From Candidatus Omnitrophota bacterium (GTDB lineage Bacteria > Omnitrophota > Gorgyraeia > Gygaellales > Profunditerraquicolaceae), in NCBI GenBank assembly GCA_028715095.1, contig JAQUSM010000031.1, forward strand, positions 1-9,364: a stretch of DNA of 9,364 bases. Reading direction: 5' to 3'. Positions 6,581 through 9,364 of the stretch are shown piece by piece. The notes under the pieces were generated by a model, which was not told where the DNA came from, did not search any database, and worked only from the letters and a program-made list of their open reading frames with translations. Positions within the stretch are counted from its first letter, which is position 1. Each line of letters begins with the position of its first letter. The translations under genes were made by a program, and so were the position numbers.

Positions 6581-6934
6581 CGCCGGCTCTGCGCTAAAAG
6601 GCAAAACTTCTTCTACGCGGTCAGTCGTACGGTTGCTTTTTAATGTAGTGTCCATGATGCTTAGTTTATAATCAGTGCTATCCGGGACGCCTGGGGTTTC
6701 CGGGACATCCGTGACTTTTGAACTGCTTTGTGTGCTTACTGTAGTATTTATCGTAGTGGCGGAATCCTGCATTGCCCCGGGAGAATAAAAAGCCCCTCCC
6801 CCTAATTCATCGGCTGAACTCCTCATCCTGCCAGCAATCCCCCGCTTGAGGTACACCTGCATAGCGAAAAGCGCTGCCACGATCAGGCTAAACATAACCA
6901 CATATTCTATTGTAGTCTGGGCAATATTCTTCAT
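6575..6934 (-). CDS. Flp/Tad pilin-like protein with extended polar domain (119 aa)
   Basis: Candidate minor pilin. The product begins MKNIAQTTIEYVVMFSLIVA: a five-residue leader, Ala at -1, Gln at +1, Glu-Tyr at +5/+6, and one hydrophobic helix to about residue 25. Then comes MQVYLKRG, an amphipathic stretch to about residue 45 with a GGG run, an SPG motif, and a Ser/Thr-rich, probably exposed tail of about 65 residues without cysteine. It is strikingly similar to the partial product at the right edge, sharing the helix end, MQVYLKRG and SPG, which suggests a duplication on either side of tadB, tadC and the two small pilins. The ATG at 6934 has a modest purine-rich upstream region. Its stop codon overlaps the ribosome-binding site of the next gene. 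Whether it builds the shaft or a minor part is unknown. Confidence 0.88.
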   Translation of the reverse strand: MKNIAQTTIEYVVMFSLIVAALFAMQVYLKRGIAGRMRSSADELGGGAFYSPGAMQDSATTINTTVSTQSSSKVTDVPETPGVPDSTDYKLSIMDTTLKSNRTTDRVEEVLPFSAEPAR

Positions 6935-6943
6935 TTTTGCTCT

Positions 6944-7108
6944 TTATCTCTTAGATTCATTTAATTCCACCTGAATCTGTTTTAAACGCGCGTTTATGGA
7001 ACGCTGTATATATTGGCGCATCGCCAATAAAGCCGTAACAATAACTATAACCAGCATAGTATATTCCAGGAAATTCTGTGCGCGCCTGTCGTAAAGGATT
7101 CTTAACAT
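6944..7108 (-). CDS. Small Flp-like pilin with Ala at the processing site (54 aa)
   Basis: Very short gene for a second Flp-like protein. The product starts MLRILYDRRAQNFLEYTMLV. The mature N-terminus would be Gln11, giving Glu and Tyr at positions 5 and 6, but residue -1 is Ala10 rather than Gly. A hydrophobic helix (about 13-30) follows, then MRQYIQRS and an amphipathic, charged tail ending ESKR. The MRQYIQRS segment aligns with MQVYLKRG of the larger pilin-like proteins in the same operon, so it looks like a tail-less member of that paralogous group. A purine-rich AGGGAGATAAGGGA run directly precedes the ATG at 7108. It lies 16 bases after the previous small pilin and 9 bases before the next gene. 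Coding is well supported by context and motif; the specific role is unknown. Confidence 0.8.
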   Translation of the reverse strand: MLRILYDRRAQNFLEYTMLVIVIVTALLAMRQYIQRSINARLKQIQVELNESKR

Positions 7109-7124
7109 TCCCTTATCTCCCTCT

Positions 7125-7274
7125 TTATTTTAAATATGTTATACCCCTGTTGAAATAATCATAAAATGATTTACGCACGGTATCTATAAACCCGCTGGAT
7201 ACGGCCAGCGCCATCAACAAGGCCAGGACCACAAAATATTCAATCACGCTCTGCCCTTTCGTATCTTTTCTCAT
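7125..7274 (-). CDS. Small Flp-type pilin (49 aa)
   Basis: Very short gene encoding a candidate Flp pilin, the subunit class that forms Tad filaments. The product begins MRKDTKGQSVIEYFVVLALL. It shows a short basic leader, a Gly-Gln prepilin-peptidase site (cleavage expected after Gly7), Glu and Tyr at mature positions 5 and 6, then a hydrophobic helix of about 16 residues and a short polar tail rich in Tyr and Phe ending in YLK. This is the only small pilin in the window with the canonical Gly at -1. Its ATG is two bases after the tadC stop; no strong Shine-Dalgarno is seen, so coupling to tadC is likely. The mature protein would be about 42 residues, somewhat short even for Flp. It may be the major pilin, but the sequence does not prove this. 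Confidence 0.85.
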   Translation of the reverse strand: MRKDTKGQSVIEYFVVLALLMALAVSSGFIDTVRKSFYDYFNRGITYLK

Positions 7275-7276
7275 CT

Positions 7277-8185
7277 TTAGAACCCGAAGTTAATCCCTCC
7301 CCGGACAAATTGCAGGATTATCGGGCCTCCCACTATAATCATTACTACCGGCAGAATGAAGGCAAACAAAGGAAAAAGCAGCTTGATCGGAGCCTTTAAT
7401 GCCATTGATTCGCCGTGCTGGAACCTCCTGACCCTCATCTCCTCTGCCTGCACATTCAATGCCTCGGACATAGGCGTTCCCATGCGGTCAGCCTGTATCA
7501 ACGTACGCACAAAAGAATGCACCTCAGGCATATCCACGCGCCAGCCGAAATTTTTTAATGCCTCTTTCCTGCTCTTGCCAACCTGTGTCTCACGGTAAAC
7601 CTCTCCTAACTCCCGGGTCAGGTCACAAGGTTTTAAATCCTTAACTACGCGGTTTATCGCTAACATAAAATCCATGCCTCCGCTTACGCAAAGATTCAAT
7701 AAATCAATGATATTGGGCAGGTCCCGCCGTATACTATGTGTCCTTTTGGTTATGTTATGATTCAACCACATCTCCGGAATGAAGAAACCCACGGCCAAAG
7801 AAATAATTAAAATCATATTTTTAGGCATATTGCTGCTAAAAAATATTAAGGAAAGCACCGGAACAAAAATAATCGATAATGCCTTAAAAGCCAAAAACTC
7901 TAGTACCCCCATCGGCAAACCGGCCTTGATCAGCCTCCTTCTAATTCCTTCTATTGAAAAAGGGATACGCCTTTCAAAATCCTTAAACCTGCCGGTAAGC
8001 GGCAGCCAGGTATTATCAGGTTTTACCGTATATTTGTCCTGGGTCAGCTCAAGTTCAAGTTTCTCATTATCAAATACCTGTGCAGGCAGGCGCATTCTTT
8101 CCAGCCCGAATATTTTAGCGCCAAACTGCAGAAGCAAAAGATAAACGCAGGCACTTAAAAGTAAAACCACTATAGCTAAGGTCAT
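7277..8185 (-). CDS. tadC: TadC-like platform protein (T2SSF domain)
   Basis: Second inner-membrane platform protein of the Tad machine, thought to pair with TadB. The 302-residue protein has an N-terminal helix (about 3-20), a linker of about 70 polar residues, a hydrophobic pair (about 96-116 and 123-140), a T2SSF domain (about 154-265) and C-terminal hydrophobic segments (about 268-293). TadC hallmarks are visible: LPNIIDLLNLCVSGGMDFML at 156-175, then LIQADRMGTPMSEALNVQAE at 229-248, and a KAPIKLLFPL stretch before the last helices. The ATG at 8185 has an AAGGAGA ribosome-binding site about 6 bases upstream, which decides this start. Its stop codon is only two bases from the next ATG, so translation of the small pilin downstream is probably coupled. 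The family call is very confident. Confidence 0.95.
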   Translation of the reverse strand: MTLAIVVLLLSACVYLLLLQFGAKIFGLERMRLPAQVFDNEKLELELTQDKYTVKPDNTWLPLTGRFKDFERRIPFSIEGIRRRLIKAGLPMGVLEFLAFKALSIIFVPVLSLIFFSSNMPKNMILIISLAVGFFIPEMWLNHNITKRTHSIRRDLPNIIDLLNLCVSGGMDFMLAINRVVKDLKPCDLTRELGEVYRETQVGKSRKEALKNFGWRVDMPEVHSFVRTLIQADRMGTPMSEALNVQAEEMRVRRFQHGESMALKAPIKLLFPLFAFILPVVMIIVGGPIILQFVRGGINFGF

Positions 8186-8196
8186 TACATTCTCCT

Positions 8197-9048
8197 TTAT
8201 ATATCAACCTTGCTCAATTTCTTAATAAAAATAATTCCGAGGATCTCTGAAACAACCGCGTAAGCCATAAGGCCTCTTCCAAAATTATCTTTAATGAATA
8301 CATCAAAGAAACCGGGATTTACCTTATATACGAATACCCCGAATAAAATAGGCAGCAGCGACATGATTATCCCTTGCATGTTTGCCTGCACGCAAAGAGC
8401 CTGGACCCTGCCGATAAGCTTGTTCCGTTCCTGGATAGTATAGATTACCCTGGAAAATGTCATAGTAAGGTCTCCGCCGGTCTCCCTGGCTACCAGCATC
8501 GCGGTTATAACCATATCCAGCTCATCCAGGCGCATGCGGATCTTAAGCTTGATCATCGCCTCTTCAAGTGAAACACCCATCTGCATCTGGCGTATAACAA
8601 GGCCGAACTCCTGGCTGATGGGGTTAGGCATCTCCTGCGCCAATTCCTCAAATGCCTGTAAGAGGCTTAACCCCGCCTTAAGAGAACTGGATAGAATCAT
8701 TAATCCGTCAACAAGTTGCGAGGCGAATTTCTGCCGGCGCATGGCCTCAAGCCGTTTGACGATCAAAATAGGAATGGCCAACCCCGCAACTGCTGCTGCT
8801 GCAGCGACAAAAATATTAGAAGTGATAAGAAAACCCAATAACCCGCTTACCAAAGGCGAAAGCACGTCGATCAGCAGCAGCTTGTTTAAGGCGATATCCA
8901 GAAACATACTGTTCAGTTTCGGGGTTATTTTATCCATCCTCTTCCTTTGCCAGCGATCCATTGCCGTCTCAAAAAAAGGATATGCCAGGCTAATAAGATA
9001 AAAAACCCCGACGAATACCACTGAAAATAATAATATTTTCGTTAGCAT
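8197..9048 (-). CDS. tadB: TadB-like type II/IV secretion platform protein (T2SSF domain)
   Basis: Predicted inner-membrane platform protein of the Tad pilus, which works with TadC and the TadA ATPase to assemble Flp pilins. The 283-residue protein has an N-terminal membrane helix (about 5-25), a hydrophobic pair (about 62-97), a cytoplasmic T2SSF domain (about 108-215) and two C-terminal helices (about 225-241 and 259-276). The T2SSF region carries the TadB pattern SLKAGLSLLQAFEELAQEMP, followed by FGLVIRQMQMGVSLEEAM and a VARETGGDL segment. The ATG at 9048 is preceded by GGAG about 8 bases upstream. Length and topology are normal for TadB. It sits directly before tadC with an 11-base gap, the usual order, and after a pilin-like gene. 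No truncation or frame problem is visible. Confidence 0.95.
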   Translation of the reverse strand: MLTKILLFSVVFVGVFYLISLAYPFFETAMDRWQRKRMDKITPKLNSMFLDIALNKLLLIDVLSPLVSGLLGFLITSNIFVAAAAAVAGLAIPILIVKRLEAMRRQKFASQLVDGLMILSSSLKAGLSLLQAFEELAQEMPNPISQEFGLVIRQMQMGVSLEEAMIKLKIRMRLDELDMVITAMLVARETGGDLTMTFSRVIYTIQERNKLIGRVQALCVQANMQGIIMSLLPILFGVFVYKVNPGFFDVFIKDNFGRGLMAYAVVSEILGIIFIKKLSKVDI

Positions 9049-9080
9049 TTACAAAACTCCATATTTATCCACTTTTCCTC

Positions 9081-9364
9081 TTACTTCCACCAAAATTCTT
9101 TATCAGAAGTCTCAACTGATTCGCTTGCAGTCTTATCGCTCGTCTGGCCATCAGTTGGGATAGTGGATACGGTTACTTTATTTGCAAGCACCTCGCTGGA
9201 TTTAGTACTACTATTAGTTTCATAATGCCCTGTGGTGTAACCCGGAGAAAACTGCTTTCCCATGCTATCAGAACTTTCCTTTAAGCTACCCTGATACCCT
9301 CTCTTCAGGTAGACCTGCATTGCGATAAGTCCGGCAACAACCACTCCTATCAAAATGGCGTACT
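9081..9364 (-). CDS. Flp/Tad pilin-like protein, N-terminus cut by window edge
   Basis: This is a candidate structural or minor pilin of the Tad system, inserted in the inner membrane before assembly. The frame stays open to the right edge. The last readable residues before the hydrophobic helix are Y-A-I-L, preceded by a codon ending in AG, which fits the E-Y pair (Glu5 of the mature pilin) of Flp-type prepilins. The first in-frame start-type codon is a TTG at 9353 inside the helix, so it is not the real start. After the helix comes MQVYLKRG, then a polar Ser/Thr/Lys-rich region of about 65 residues ending in FWWK. The protein is closely similar to the product of 6575-6934: both share MQVYLKRG, a following acidic/Ser stretch and an SPG motif. 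It lies 32 bases upstream of tadB and is probably co-transcribed. The pilin-like class is confident; whether it is the major subunit is not known. Confidence 0.85.
   Translation of the reverse strand, partial: YAILIGVVVAGLIAMQVYLKRGYQGSLKESSDSMGKQFSPGYTTGHYETNSSTKSSEVLANKVTVSTIPTDGQTSDKTASESVETSDKEFWWK

Noticed and set aside
8534..9001. A 155-codon plus-strand open frame opposite tadB
   Set aside because: It is antisense to a well-recognised tadB, lacks a ribosome-binding site and shows no domain; the frame is a by-product of tadB codon use.
9081..9353. Reading the right-edge pilin as complete from a TTG at 9353
   Set aside because: That start would remove the E-Y motif and half of the hydrophobic helix; the frame is open to the edge, so the gene is 5'-truncated by the window.

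Overview
The window is a long leftward (minus-strand) gene cluster for a Tad/Flp-type pilus or related secretion apparatus in a bacterium with moderate G+C. Every credible gene reads right to left, with gaps of a few bases or short overlaps, so positions 9364 to 489 look like one operon that begins beyond the right edge. The profile (separate tadB and tadC, an expanded set of pilin-like proteins, TadE/TadG-like proteins, a GEMM riboswitch next door) would fit an uncultivated lineage such as Omnitrophota, or an elusimicrobial or deltaproteobacterial relative. This taxonomic guess is inference; no marker gene is present.

Layout from right to left: a pilin-like gene cut by the window edge (9081-9364); the inner-membrane platform proteins TadB (8197-9048) and TadC (7277-8185); two very small Flp-like pilins (7125-7274 and 6944-7108); two larger pilin-like proteins (6575-6934 and 6130-6570); two TadE-like proteins (5342-6121 and 5088-5360); a TadG-like protein with Cys-rich hydrophobic loops (3706-5085); a secreted or anchored protein built from a duplicated domain (2789-3694); a pilin-like N-terminus fused to a long, Cys-rich, repeated coiled-coil region (1573-2808); and a glycine-rich exported protein of unknown function (489-1547). 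TadA, TadZ, the secretin, CpaB and the prepilin peptidase are not in the window and presumably lie to the right or elsewhere.

TadB and TadC would form the platform on which an ATPase drives assembly. The Flp-like proteins are candidate filament subunits. The larger pilin-like, TadE-like and TadG-like proteins are candidate minor pilins, pseudopilins or tip and stalk parts. The last three genes are accessory parts that I cannot assign to a known step.

Positions 1-488 hold no convincing gene. They contain a strong sigma70-type promoter (180-208, minus strand) followed by a c-di-GMP-I (GEMM-I) riboswitch aptamer (about 69-161) and a possible terminator ending in a run of seven T (26-71). These control a gene beyond the left edge. 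The promoter sits after the tad operon, so the next transcription unit probably responds to c-di-GMP independently. Between the operon end and the promoter lie two exact 18-bp direct repeats flanking a 12-bp palindrome (419-477), of unknown role.
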